Assembly: GCF_031458115.1 (NCBI RefSeq)
Contig: NZ_JAVDXV010000008.1
Coordinates: 310,001 to 374,000 of the forward strand
Length of the DNA: 64,000 nt
Direction: 5' to 3'
Source: Pelomonas asaccharophilus_A
Lineage (GTDB): Bacteria > Pseudomonadota > Gammaproteobacteria > Burkholderiales > Burkholderiaceae_C
The translations under genes were made by a program, and so were the position numbers. Under the pieces are notes generated by a model that saw nothing but the letters and a program-made list of their open reading frames with translations, was not told the origin of the DNA and ran no database searches. Positions 42,605-50,740 of this stretch are shown here, piece after piece (the stretch's first letter is position 1; each line of letters starts with the position of its first letter).

Positions 42605-42625
42605 ATGCTTTTTTCACGCCGGCCC

Positions 42626-42654
42626 AAAAAACGCCCCCGCCGTGGCGGGAGGCG
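42626..42654 (-). terminator. Rho-independent terminator after flagellin 3
   Basis: On the minus strand ACGCCTCCCGCC/GGCGGGGGCGT, a near-perfect stem with a two-base loop, is followed by TTTTTT. A second hairpin without T tract (GGGCCAGC/GCTGGCCC, 42714-42732) precedes it directly after the stop codon. Confidence 0.9.
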
Positions 42655-42736
42655 TCAAGGGGCTTGTGCTGGTGGCGTGAGAACCTCTGCCTTCGGAGTG
42701 GACAGATCACTCAGGGCCAGCGAGGCTGGCCCGGCG

Positions 42737-43600
42737 TCATCGAAGCAACGCCAGCACTTGCGACGGAATCTGATTCGCCTGGGCGATCATCGCGTTGCCG
42801 GCCTGTTGCAGGATGCTTGCTCGGGAGAGGTTGGCCGTTTCCTGGGCGAAGTCGGCGTCGGTGATGCGGCTCTTGGCAGCGCTCTGGTTCTCGACCGAGA
42901 TCTGCAGGTTGCTGATGACCTGGTCGAAACGGTTCTGCGAGGCACCCAGCGTAGCGCGCTCGGAGTTGACCTTGTTCAGCGCCGAGTCGATGTTGGTGAT
43001 GACCGTGTCGATGTCGCCGACGGTGGCGCCGTTGATGACAGCTCGGCCCGTGCCGGTGTTGTCGGAACCGGCCACGGTCGTGATTTCCGTCGCGGTCGTC
43101 ATGTCGCTCGTGGCGACGTCGATGCGGTCGTTGGAAGTCACGTTGGCGCCGACCTGGAAGGTCTGCGTGCCGGCGTCGGACGTGGCCAGGATGGCGCGGC
43201 CGTTGAAGGTCGTGCCGCCCAGCACGCGCTGGATTTCCTTGGCCAGTTCGCCGAATTCCTTGTCCAGCGAGTCGCGGTCGGCGCTGGTGTTGGTGGCGTT
43301 GCGCGACTGGACAGCCAGTTCACGCATGCGCTGCAGCGAGTCGCCCACCTTGGACAGCGCGCCTTCTGCCGTTTGAGCCAGGGAGATGCCGTCGTTGGCG
43401 TTGCGGATGGCAACGTTGGAGCCGCGCACCTGGGCATTCAGGCGCTCGGAGATGGCCAGACCGGCAGCGTCGTCCTTGGCGGAGTTGACGCGCAGACCCG
43501 AGGACAGGCGTTGCATCGACACGGACAGCGCCGACTGCGAGGTGGAGGTGTTGCGCTGCGCATTGAGCGACAGCAGATTGGTGTTGATGACCGAGGCCAT
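42737..43600 (-). CDS. fliC: Flagellin 3
   Basis: 287 residues. N-terminal NTNLLSLNAQRNTSTSQSAL, C-terminal SRITDADFAQETANLSRASI, ending LALLR. It is nearly identical to flagellin 2 between about 60 and 150, pointing to a recent duplication or gene conversion. It has its own sigma-28 promoter, a long structured leader and a strong terminator, so it is an independent unit and possibly the major flagellin. Confidence 0.96.
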   Translation of the reverse strand: MASVINTNLLSLNAQRNTSTSQSALSVSMQRLSSGLRVNSAKDDAAGLAISERLNAQVRGSNVAIRNANDGISLAQTAEGALSKVGDSLQRMRELAVQSRNATNTSADRDSLDKEFGELAKEIQRVLGGTTFNGRAILATSDAGTQTFQVGANVTSNDRIDVATSDMTTATEITTVAGSDNTGTGRAVINGATVGDIDTVITNIDSALNKVNSERATLGASQNRFDQVISNLQISVENQSAAKSRITDADFAQETANLSRASILQQAGNAMIAQANQIPSQVLALLR

Positions 43601-43738
43601 GGTGCGCTTCCTTTTCAGCTAGAGAGAACCCGGCAAAAACGCCGGACGAAGACCGAGTGCCCGGGTGTGGCACCCGTGCTTCCGCAGTGGCCCGCCTTTC
43701 GGCTTGCCCTCGCGGTAACGCCCGACGCCGGTCAATCG

Positions 43739-43778
43739 GGAAGGCGTGTCTCACCCTGTGAGCCATGTCACACCTTCC
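43739..43778 (-). promoter_or_regulatory. Stem-loop in the flagellin 3 leader RNA
   Basis: In the minus-strand RNA GGAAGGUGUG (43778-43769) pairs with CACGCCUUCC (43748-43739), ten pairs including one G-U; an inner CUCAC-AGG-GUGAG stem sits within. The wobble pair works only in the minus-strand RNA, which supports a role in the flagellin leader. The 436-base gap 43601-44036 holds this leader, the promoters at 43827 and 43987 and a hairpin at 43933; no gene was seen in it. Confidence 0.5.
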
Positions 43779-43826
43779 CGGCCTTCCAGCCGGACCACGG
43801 AACTGTTTGCAGCGCCGTTGGGATGG

Positions 43827-43854
43827 CTATCGGTGTGCGGTGGAAGTTTCTTTA
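43827..43854 (-). promoter_or_regulatory. Sigma-28 (FliA) promoter of flagellin 3
   Basis: On the minus strand CTAAAG, then ACCGATAG, with 16 bases between TAAA and the -10 element. The flanking ATCCCAACGG is shared with the flagellin 2 promoter region, so promoter and leader were duplicated together. Transcription would begin about 220 bases before the start codon. Confidence 0.7.
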
Positions 43855-43932
43855 GCCACATTTGTCAAGGGCGTGATCTATTGAATAAAAGTAGCAGGAC
43901 CCTCTTGTTTGTTCGATTGGGTTGCCGCGGCG

Positions 43933-43958
43933 AAAGCGCCCCGTGAAAGCGGCGCTTT
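43933..43958. terminator. Hairpin between the divergent flagellin 3 and TPR promoters
   Basis: AAAGCGCC at 43933-43940 pairs perfectly with GGCGCTTT at 43951-43958, followed by TC on the plus strand. It could insulate the two divergent units, or end antisense transcripts. Function is not certain. Confidence 0.4.
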
Positions 43959-43986
43959 TCATGGAATCGGTGGGCAGGCCGGTTCC

Positions 43987-44013
43987 TAAAGTGCGAGCCA
44001 TCCCGGCCGAACC
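43987..44013 (+). promoter_or_regulatory. Sigma-28 (FliA) promoter of the TPR gene
   Basis: TAAAG with exactly 15 bases from TAAA to GCCGAACC. The -35 is perfect and five of eight -10 bases fit in order. The -10 ends 23 bases before the ATG at 44037. Confidence 0.65.
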
Positions 44014-44036
44014 CTGTGCCGGACTGGAGTCCCGCC

Positions 44037-44501
44037 ATGCGAGCCCTGAACGCGTCGTCCAAAACCAAGAATGCCCATCGTCCGGTGGCTGCACCCGCCA
44101 ACGATCCCAAGCTGTTGCTGGCCCGGGCGCGCAATGCCGCGTTCGCGGAAGCGGCCAAGGGCAACCTGGGTGGCGGCTTGGGCATGCTGTATGACGCGCT
44201 GCAGGGCGAGCCCATGAGCCACGACCTGATGTCGGACATGGCGGCGCTGCTGCTGGCCGCCGGCCGCCTGGAGCACGCTGCCGGCTATGCCGAGCGCGCA
44301 CTGCAGGTGCACACCCAGCATGGCCCCAGCCTGTACACGCTGGCCTTCGCGCTGTCGGGCCGCGGTGAGGTGGACCGGGCGATCGGCGTGCTGAACGAAC
44401 TGCAGCAGGGCCCGGGGCGTGACAGCCTGCAGGCCGAGGCGCCGGAACTGGTGCCGGTGGCCATGATCGAGCTGGAGCGTCTGCGTCGCCTGCGCGACTG
44501 A
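44037..44501 (+). CDS. Small TPR protein, probable member of the flagellar regulon
   Basis: 154 residues. After a basic N-terminal tail come two to three TPR-like helix pairs: ARNAAFAEAAKGNLGGGLGM, MAALLLAAGRLEHAAGYAERAL and TLAFALSGRGEVDRAIGVLNEL. No signal peptide and no enzymatic motif. The sigma-28-type promoter and the place between flagellins and flhDC suggest a job in filament synthesis or glycosylation, for example as an adaptor; that is inference. A strong terminator isolates it from flhD. Confidence 0.75.
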   Translation: MRALNASSKTKNAHRPVAAPANDPKLLLARARNAAFAEAAKGNLGGGLGMLYDALQGEPMSHDLMSDMAALLLAAGRLEHAAGYAERALQVHTQHGPSLYTLAFALSGRGEVDRAIGVLNELQQGPGRDSLQAEAPELVPVAMIELERLRRLRD

Positions 44502-44524
44502 CGCCAGCCACGCATTCTCCTCAC

Positions 44525-44558
44525 GAGGCCCCGCAGCGAAAGCTGCGGGGCCTCGGCG
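44525..44558 (+). terminator. Terminator after the TPR gene
   Basis: GAGGCCCCGCAG/CTGCGGGGCCTC is a perfect 12-base stem with loop CGAAAG (44525-44554), followed by GGCGTTTCC. It is a strong hairpin, with a short, interrupted T run. Confidence 0.75.
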
Positions 44559-44651
44559 TTTCCGGGCCCGACGCGGCTGTAGGAATTTGCCTGACAAGCC
44601 CTTCCTGCCAGGGTGACGCCGCGCACCGACAGCGCCTGATATCGCGAAAGA

Positions 44652-44696
44652 AGAGGGGTCAACACAATCCGTTTCACTGATCCGCAACACCCCTCT
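44652..44696 (+). promoter_or_regulatory. Inverted repeat in the flhDC leader
   Basis: AGAGGGGT (44652-44659) and ACCCCTCT (44689-44696) are perfect inverse arms 29 bases apart, ending 22 bases before the flhD ATG. The element could be a stem in the 5' leader or a protein-binding site. The remainder of the 44559-44718 gap shows no gene. Confidence 0.45.
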
Positions 44697-44718
44697 ACCT
44701 CTGAAACCGGAGCCCGCC

Positions 44719-45039
44719 ATGAACGCAGACCAAATGCTCGCCGAGATCCGTGAAGCCAACCTGTCCTACCTGATGCTGGCCCAGACGCTGATCCGCGCCG
44801 ACCGCGAGCAGGCCCTGTACCGCCTGGGCATCAGCGAGGAGACGGCGACGTTGATCTCGACGCTGAGCCCGGCGCAGATCATGAAGATCGCCTCCGGCAA
44901 CACGTTGCTGTGCGCCTTCCGCATGAACGACGACCTGGTGTGGGGCCTGCTGACCAACCACAGCAAGCCGGGCGCGAACGAAAGCGTCAGCCGCCTGCAC
45001 GCTTCCATCCTGATGGCCGGTCGCCACGAGCACGCCTGA
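44719..45039 (+). CDS. flhD: Flagellar master regulator subunit FlhD
   Basis: 106 residues. Motifs: AEIREANLSYLMLAQTLIR, ADREQALYRLGIS and SPAQIMKIASGNTLLCAFR. FlhD dimers bind FlhC to give the FlhD4C2 activator of class II flagellar genes. GGAG lies upstream of the ATG. Separated from flhC by 43 bases and preceded by a terminator, so flhD is the first gene of its operon. Confidence 0.96.
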   Translation: MNADQMLAEIREANLSYLMLAQTLIRADREQALYRLGISEETATLISTLSPAQIMKIASGNTLLCAFRMNDDLVWGLLTNHSKPGANESVSRLHASILMAGRHEHA

Positions 45040-45082
45040 TCTCACGCCGTCGAACATTCAGTCACAGATTCCGGAGCCCACC

Positions 45083-45619
45083 ATGCGCGTCAAGAGCATC
45101 CTCACCGAAGCAAAGCAGATCGAACGTGCCGTTCAGCTGATCCACCTCGGTGCGCGCCTGCAGGTGCTGGAGTCCGAAACCGACCTGTCCTACGAGCGCC
45201 TGCTGCGCCTCTATAAAGAAGTGAGCGGCAAGTCGCCGTCCAAGGGTCAGCTGCCGTTCTCGACAGACTGGTTCATGACCTGGCAGCCCAACATCCACGC
45301 CAGCCTGTTCCTGAACATCCACGAGTACCTGAACAAGGCCGCCGAGATGGACGAGATCGACACCGTCATCAAGGCCTACCAGCTGTACCAGGAGCAGACC
45401 CAGGCCCAGGGCCTGGAGGCGATGCTGTCGGTCACCCGCGCCTGGCGCCTGGTGAAGTTCGTCGACAACGGCATGCTCACGCTGACCAAGTGCTCCAAGT
45501 GCAACGGCCACTTCGTCACGCACCCCCACGAGGTGGCCCGCCATTACGTCTGCGGCCTGTGCAATCCGCCCGCTCGCGCCGGCAAGGGCCGTGCGCAGGG
45601 TTCCATCCAGATGCATTGA
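45083..45619 (+). CDS. flhC: Flagellar master regulator subunit FlhC
   Basis: 178 residues. N-terminal helical part (QIERAVQLIHLGARLQVLE) and, near the C-terminus, four cysteines arranged CSKC ... CGLC (about 136-162) that bind structural zinc. FlhC contributes most of the DNA contact in FlhD4C2. The next gene, an O-GlcNAc-transferase-like protein, begins only 34 bases later with no terminator, so it is probably in the same transcript. Confidence 0.96.
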   Translation: MRVKSILTEAKQIERAVQLIHLGARLQVLESETDLSYERLLRLYKEVSGKSPSKGQLPFSTDWFMTWQPNIHASLFLNIHEYLNKAAEMDEIDTVIKAYQLYQEQTQAQGLEAMLSVTRAWRLVKFVDNGMLTLTKCSKCNGHFVTHPHEVARHYVCGLCNPPARAGKGRAQGSIQMH

Positions 45620-45653
45620 TCGCCGCCAAGGTGCGCGCAGGCAAGATGCATTC

Positions 45654-47759
45654 ATGAAATCTGCACGCGCCAAGCCTGGTGGCTCGGCCGCCCTGGTGCA
45701 ACGCGCCGCCGCGCTGCAGTCGGCGGGCCAGGCCAACGAGGCGGCGCAGCTGCTGAGCCAGGCCGTCAACCAGTTTCCTGCCGAGCCCGAGCCCTGGCTG
45801 CGGCTGGGCAACCTGCTCGCCGGTGCCGGCCAATGGGCCACGGCCGAGCGTTGCTATGCCGCGCGCTGCCGGCTCAAGCCGGCCGCTGCACAGCCGTTCT
45901 ACAACTGGGGCGTCACGCTGGTCGAGCTGGGGCGTGTGCCCGAGGCTGTCTCCGCCTACGAACGCGCCCTCGCACTGCAACCCGGCGATGCCGCCGCGCA
46001 TCATGCGCTGGCGCTGGCCCACCTGCAGCTGCAGGCGTTCGATGCCGCATTGCAGGCGCTGGACCGTGCCATCGCACTGATGCCCAAGGAAGGCGCCTAC
46101 ATCATCGAGCGCGCTCGCGTGCGCCTGAGGATGGGCCAGTGCGCCGCGGCATTGGCGGACCTGGAAGCCGTGCCGCCCAGCGCTGATGCGCTGAACCTGA
46201 AAGGCATCGCGCTGCGCCAGCTGCACCGCGCCGCCGACGCGTTGGCTGCCTATGACGAGGCGCTGAAGCTCAATCCTCAATTCGTCGAAGCGCTGAACAA
46301 CCGCGGCAACCTGCGTCTGCTGGCGCGGCGGTTCTCCCCGGCACTCGACGACTTCGAGCACGCCCTCGCGTTGAAGCCCGACTCGGACTGGCTCGCCGGC
46401 CTGAGGCTGTACGCTGCCATGCATATCTATCAGTGGCAGGGCTTGGACGAGCAGCTGGCCATGCTGCGGCAGGCCGTGGCCCAGGGCCAGAAAGTGATCC
46501 AGCCGCTGGCGCTGCAGTGCCTGCTGGATGACCCCGTCGCCCAGCAGCAGGCGGCGCGCACTTGGGCGCAGCACAGCTTCCCGCCCAAGGCCGAGTGGGC
46601 GCCGAGCGTCGCATCAAGCCATGAGCCCAGCGATCGCATCCGCATCGCCTATCTGTCACGCGACTTCCGCTCGCATCCGGTGTCGTTCCTGATGGCGGAG
46701 ATCATCGAGCTGCACGACCGCGCGCAGTTCGAGGTCATCGCGCTGAACTATGGGGCGGCCAGCGACGACGCCATGCAGCAGCGCCTGCGCGCTGCGTTCG
46801 ATCAGTTCCATGACGTGGAGCGTCTGCCCGACGCGCAGATCGCCGACCTGGCACGCCGCCTGGGCGTGGACATCGCCGTGGACGTGACGGGCCTGACCGA
46901 CGGTGCCCGCACTGGCATCCTGTCCTGGCGCGCCGCGCCGGTGCAGATGCAGTACCTGGGTACGCTGGGCACGGCCGGCTCACCGGTGATCGACTACCTG
47001 CTGGCCGACGCGACGCTGATTCCCGCCGAGGCGCGCGACGCCTACGACGAGCGTGTCGTGTATCTGCCGTCCTACCAGGCCAACGACCGGCGCCGTCCGC
47101 GCCCCGAGCCCACGCCGCGCGACGCGCTGGGACTGCCGGCGGATGCCTTTGTCTTCGCCTGCTTCAACAACCCCTGCAAGCTCAACCCCGCCATGTTCGC
47201 CATGTGGGCCGAGATCCTGCGCGCCGTGCCGCGCGGCGTGCTGTGGGTGCTGGAGGAAGACGAGCAGGCGCGCGTGAACCTGTGCGCGCATGCCCAGGCG
47301 CTGGGCTTGGACCCGCAACGCCTGCACTTTGCCAAGCGCACCGGTCGGGAGGCCTATCTGGCCGGTCTGGCCGCGGCCGACCTGTTCCTGGACACGCTGC
47401 CCTACAACGCAGGCACCACCGCCAGCGACGCGCTGTGGATGGGCCTGCCGGTGCTGACGCTGCAGGGGCGATCCTTCCCGGCGCGCATGGCGGCCAGTCT
47501 GCTGAACGCCGTCGGGTTGCCGGAGCTGGTCACGAAGAGCGCGGCCGACTACGTCGCCACCGCGAAGCGTCTCGCGCAGCAACCGGATGAACTGCGCGCG
47601 ATCCGGCAACGATTGCTCGCCGCCCGCGACGGCTCGGCCCTTTTTGATACGCCGCGCTTCACGCGCCACCTTGAGAGCGCCTACCTTGAAGCGCACCAGC
47701 TGCGGCTCGCGGGCGAAGCGCCGCGAGACATCGTCGTCTCAGGCGGCGGGCAAGGCTGA
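45654..47759 (+). CDS. TPR / SPINDLY-type O-linked N-acetylglucosamine transferase 1
   Basis: 701 residues. About eight TPR units fill residues 10-270 (NWGVTLVELGRVPEAVSAYERAL, IALRQLHRAADALAAYDEAL), then a GT41 catalytic domain: IRIAYLSRDFRSHPVSFLMAE, APVQMQYLGTLGTAGSPVIDY, FVFACFNNPCKLNPAMFAMW, LPYNAGTTASDALWMGLPVLT. Cytoplasmic, no signal peptide. Position behind flhC and near three flagellins suggests flagellin O-glycosylation. Its end overlaps the convergent paralogue by 21 bases. Confidence 0.9.
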   Translation: MKSARAKPGGSAALVQRAAALQSAGQANEAAQLLSQAVNQFPAEPEPWLRLGNLLAGAGQWATAERCYAARCRLKPAAAQPFYNWGVTLVELGRVPEAVSAYERALALQPGDAAAHHALALAHLQLQAFDAALQALDRAIALMPKEGAYIIERARVRLRMGQCAAALADLEAVPPSADALNLKGIALRQLHRAADALAAYDEALKLNPQFVEALNNRGNLRLLARRFSPALDDFEHALALKPDSDWLAGLRLYAAMHIYQWQGLDEQLAMLRQAVAQGQKVIQPLALQCLLDDPVAQQQAARTWAQHSFPPKAEWAPSVASSHEPSDRIRIAYLSRDFRSHPVSFLMAEIIELHDRAQFEVIALNYGAASDDAMQQRLRAAFDQFHDVERLPDAQIADLARRLGVDIAVDVTGLTDGARTGILSWRAAPVQMQYLGTLGTAGSPVIDYLLADATLIPAEARDAYDERVVYLPSYQANDRRRPRPEPTPRDALGLPADAFVFACFNNPCKLNPAMFAMWAEILRAVPRGVLWVLEEDEQARVNLCAHAQALGLDPQRLHFAKRTGREAYLAGLAAADLFLDTLPYNAGTTASDALWMGLPVLTLQGRSFPARMAASLLNAVGLPELVTKSAADYVATAKRLAQQPDELRAIRQRLLAARDGSALFDTPRFTRHLESAYLEAHQLRLAGEAPRDIVVSGGGQG

Positions 47760-49301
47760 CGGTGGCTGGCCAGCCAGCGCGCGTTCCCACATGCGCTGGT
47801 ACAGAGACTCCAGATCGCGCGCGAAGCGCGTGGTGTCGTAGAGGCCGGGCGCTCGTGCCAGGATGCGCTCGCGCAGCGCCGAGCGCGCTGGCGCGTCGCG
47901 GCCCAGTTCGCAGATCCGCGCCATATAGGCGGTAGCGTCCTGGGTGACGCAGCTCTCCAGCCCCGCCGCCGCCAGGATGCTGGCCGCGACGCGGCCGGGG
48001 AATCCGTCGTTCATCAAGGTCACTACCGGCACGCCGGCCGCCAGCGCGTCGCTGGTGGTCGTGTGGCCGTTGCAGGGCCAGCTGTCCAGCGCCAGATCGG
48101 CGACCTGCAGGCGGGCCAGGTGCTCGTCCATGCCCACCGGCGGCGCGAAGACGATGCGGTCGGCCAGCGCGCCCGCGGCCTCGCGCAGCCGCGAATCCGC
48201 CTGCTCGCCGCCGCTGAGCTGCCACAGCTGCGCATCGGGCAGCTGCCGCAGCACCTCCATCCAGGCGTCCCACAGCGCAGGCGTGATCTTGTAGGCGGCG
48301 TTGGCGCCCAGCAGCACCAGCGCGTCATCCCGCAAGCCCTGTTCGGCGCGCGTCGGCGCGGGCCCGGGCGCACGACGCCGGTCCTGCGGCTGGTAGCAGT
48401 GCGGCAGCTGCGCAATGCACTCGCTGTAGTCGGCCGCATGATCCAGCGGCGTGACGACCGGGTCACCGATGACGTAGTCGATGAAGCCGGCGCCGCTGGT
48501 GCCCGGGAAGCCCAGCCAGCTCACCTGCACCGGCGCAGGCCGGCAGGCGAGGGCGGCCAGGCGGCTGCCGGCGGTGTGGCCCTTCAGGTCCACGAGGATG
48601 TCCACCTCGTCAGCGCGGATGCACTCGGCGGTGGCGGCCATGCTCAGCGCGCTGACGTCAACCAGCGTGCCGGCCTGCGCGATGCGTCGGCGCAGCGTCG
48701 ATCCGTCGTCGGGACCATGCGAATAGAGCCTGATGTCGAAGCGCCGGCGGTCGTGGCTTTCCAGCAAGTCCACCAGCAGCGCGGCGGTGGCGTGGGCGTG
48801 GAAGTCGGCCGACAGGTAGCCGATGCGGATGCGCTCGCGGGGCACGGGCCTGTGCGGCGTCATCGGCTTCAGGCCCCGTGCGACATGGCGGCTGGCCAGC
48901 GCCGCCGCTTTCAGGAGCTCGGCGCGCGTGTGCGGCAGGCCCACCAGCGCAAACGGCATGCCGAACTCGTCGTCGGCCGTGGCGGGCTTGGCGGCCAGCG
49001 CGGCGCGCAGCGCGGCCAGGTCGGCGTCGAGCTGCGACCAGTCGGCCGCCTTCTGCGTCGCATGGATCAGGTAGCCCTGGGCCATGACGCTGTGCGGGTT
49101 CAGGATGGCCGGCGTGCGCAAGGCTTCCACCGCCTGGCTGTGCAGGCCCAGCGCCTGCAGCGCGAAGCCCAGTTGCAGGTAGGTGTCGGTGTCGGTGGGC
49201 GCCAGCGCCAGCGCCTGCAGCAGCGGGTCTATGGCCTCGGCGGGGCGGCCGGCCAGGCGCAGCGCCGCGGCCTGGCTGCGCAGAGTGGCGGGCGTCGTCA
49301 C
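47739..49301 (-). CDS. TPR / SPINDLY-type O-linked N-acetylglucosamine transferase 2
   Basis: 520 residues, with GTG 49301 overlapping the methyltransferase stop (GTGA). Only about two TPR units (AAALRLAGRPAEAIDPLLQALAL, LQLGFALQALGLHSQAVEAL) precede the GT41 domain: IRIGYLSADFHAHATAALLVD, DLKGHTAGSRL, PVQVSWLGFPGTSGAGFIDY, LDSWPCNGHTTTSDALAAGVPVVTL. The Gly-rich and donor-binding motifs are intact. It is closer to the canonical SPINDLY form than transferase 1, so the two probably modify different sites or proteins. Confidence 0.88.
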   Translation of the reverse strand: MTTPATLRSQAAALRLAGRPAEAIDPLLQALALAPTDTDTYLQLGFALQALGLHSQAVEALRTPAILNPHSVMAQGYLIHATQKAADWSQLDADLAALRAALAAKPATADDEFGMPFALVGLPHTRAELLKAAALASRHVARGLKPMTPHRPVPRERIRIGYLSADFHAHATAALLVDLLESHDRRRFDIRLYSHGPDDGSTLRRRIAQAGTLVDVSALSMAATAECIRADEVDILVDLKGHTAGSRLAALACRPAPVQVSWLGFPGTSGAGFIDYVIGDPVVTPLDHAADYSECIAQLPHCYQPQDRRRAPGPAPTRAEQGLRDDALVLLGANAAYKITPALWDAWMEVLRQLPDAQLWQLSGGEQADSRLREAAGALADRIVFAPPVGMDEHLARLQVADLALDSWPCNGHTTTSDALAAGVPVVTLMNDGFPGRVAASILAAAGLESCVTQDATAYMARICELGRDAPARSALRERILARAPGLYDTTRFARDLESLYQRMWERALAGQPPSALPAA

Positions 49302-49972
49302 TCGGCGGGTGCTTCCGGAGAGGGGCGGCTGCATGCCACCAGCAGCGACATGCCGTTGAAGAAGAACATGCCGTCGATCTGCCAGGGCGTGTACTTGCGA
49401 ATCACGTTGCTCAGCGTGAACGGCGTGTACCAGCAGTTGTGGTCGGGGTGCACGACTTCGACGAAGGTCTGCGCGCCGCTGTTGTAGTCGAAGTGCCGGC
49501 GGAAGCACGAGTAGGCGTCGGGTACGGTGATGATGTATTGATCGGCACCCAGCGCATCCAGCTGCTTCAGGAAGCCCTGCACGTCGGGCACGTGCTCCAT
49601 GACCTCGGGCACCAGCACGGTGTCGTAGTGCTCGGTCACTTCGGCCCAGTCGCTGAACAGGCGGCCCTTCAGGTGCGGGCGCATCAGCTCGAAGGCCTCG
49701 CCGTGGATGTCGAAGCCATCCAATGTGCAGTGCTCGTCCAGCTGCAGGTGCAGCGAGCGCTTCAGGTCGGTGATGGGCCAGTCCACGCAGCCGACGTGCA
49801 GCACGCGCTTGTCGGCGCACAGCGCGACGAAGGCGTCCAGCCGCGGCACGCCGACGAAGTCCTCGCCGACCTTGACCTTCTGCACAAAGTACTTCTGGTG
49901 GGCGTACTCCAGCGGGGAGACGGGCAGGTCGTCCAGGGCTTTGCGTTCGGTAGCCAATGCTGGGGCGTTCAT
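49298..49972 (-). CDS. SAM-dependent methyltransferase, class I-like
   Basis: 224 residues from the ATG at 49972. A Rossmann-type core is visible: ADKRVLHVGCVDWPITDLKR (motif I), HCTLDGFDIHGEAFELMR, YDTVLVPEVMEHVPDVQGFL and a late HPDHNCWYTPFTLSNVIRKY segment. The EVMEHV motif resembles UbiE/COQ5-type and sugar methyltransferases. It overlaps genes on both sides (ATGA and GTGA), so it works with the glycosyltransferases; methylation of the flagellin glycan is inference. Confidence 0.8.
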   Translation of the reverse strand: MNAPALATERKALDDLPVSPLEYAHQKYFVQKVKVGEDFVGVPRLDAFVALCADKRVLHVGCVDWPITDLKRSLHLQLDEHCTLDGFDIHGEAFELMRPHLKGRLFSDWAEVTEHYDTVLVPEVMEHVPDVQGFLKQLDALGADQYIITVPDAYSCFRRHFDYNSGAQTFVEVVHPDHNCWYTPFTLSNVIRKYTPWQIDGMFFFNGMSLLVACSRPSPEAPAE

Positions 49973-50610
49973 GCGACCTTCCTCTTGTGCAGTTCGTCGT
50001 ACTTGCCCAGCGTGCTGCCCCATTCCTGAGCGGCAAACACAGGGCCGCCGCCGGTGTATTCGTGGCCGGTGAAGTGGCGCGGGATGAAGAAGTGGCTGGG
50101 CCAGATGGTCAGGCCCGAGTAGCGCTGCAAGCGCACCTGCTCGGTCAGGAACAGCGGACCCACGCTCTGCCAGGCCATGCGGTCGACGACGGTGGGTTCC
50201 TTCTGCAGGTCCAGGATGATCTGGCCGAAGAAGGGGTTCTCGGGCTTGGAGGCCACATAGCCGGCGGCGATCAGCCCGGGGCGGATCAGCTCGTTCTCCC
50301 AGCAGGCGCAGGCCTCGCCCTCGAACAGCCAGGGCTCCAGCGGGCGCTTGCAGATGCTGTCGGCATCGACGACGAAGCCGCCCTCGTGGTACAGGATCTC
50401 CCAGCGCATCAGGTCGGCCACGCCGTTGAGTTCGCGCCTGGACATGTCGCGCATGTGCGCGGCGTTCACCCAGCCATAGCTGGCCAGGTCTTCGTTGCCC
50501 CAGACGCGCACGGTCCAGTCGGGGTTGTGCTCGCGCCAGGTGGCGATGCAGTTGTCGGGGCGTTTGGATTCGTCGCCGACCCAGATCACATGCAGCGTGC
50601 GGGGGATCAT
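49969..50610 (-). CDS. DXD-type glycosyltransferase (GT32/OCH1-like)
   Basis: 213 residues from the ATG at 50610. IPRTLHVIWVGDESKRPDNC at the start, ELNGVADLMRWEILYHEGGF and the sugar-nucleotide/metal motif VVDADSIC fit the Gly_transf_sug (DXD) family. Cytoplasmic, no signal peptide. It leads the minus-strand trio glycosyltransferase, methyltransferase, OGT 2, all joined by four-base overlaps. The donor sugar is unknown. Confidence 0.83.
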   Translation of the reverse strand: MIPRTLHVIWVGDESKRPDNCIATWREHNPDWTVRVWGNEDLASYGWVNAAHMRDMSRRELNGVADLMRWEILYHEGGFVVDADSICKRPLEPWLFEGEACACWENELIRPGLIAAGYVASKPENPFFGQIILDLQKEPTVVDRMAWQSVGPLFLTEQVRLQRYSGLTIWPSHFFIPRHFTGHEYTGGGPVFAAQEWGSTLGKYDELHKRKVA

Positions 50611-50740
50611 GGACAGCCTCGCGGACGTGGGAAGAACCGCCACTCTAGGCGCGTGCGCGCCAGGATGAAACCCGGTGGAATGGGGGAAATCCGGCCCTGA
50701 AATGCCCGATCGGCCTCGCGCGCGTGAACACAATGCGGCC

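Noticed and set aside
42714..42732. Hairpin GGGCCAGC/GCTGGCCC as main terminator of flagellin 3
   Set aside because: No T tract; the hairpin with six T at 42626-42654 is the better terminator.
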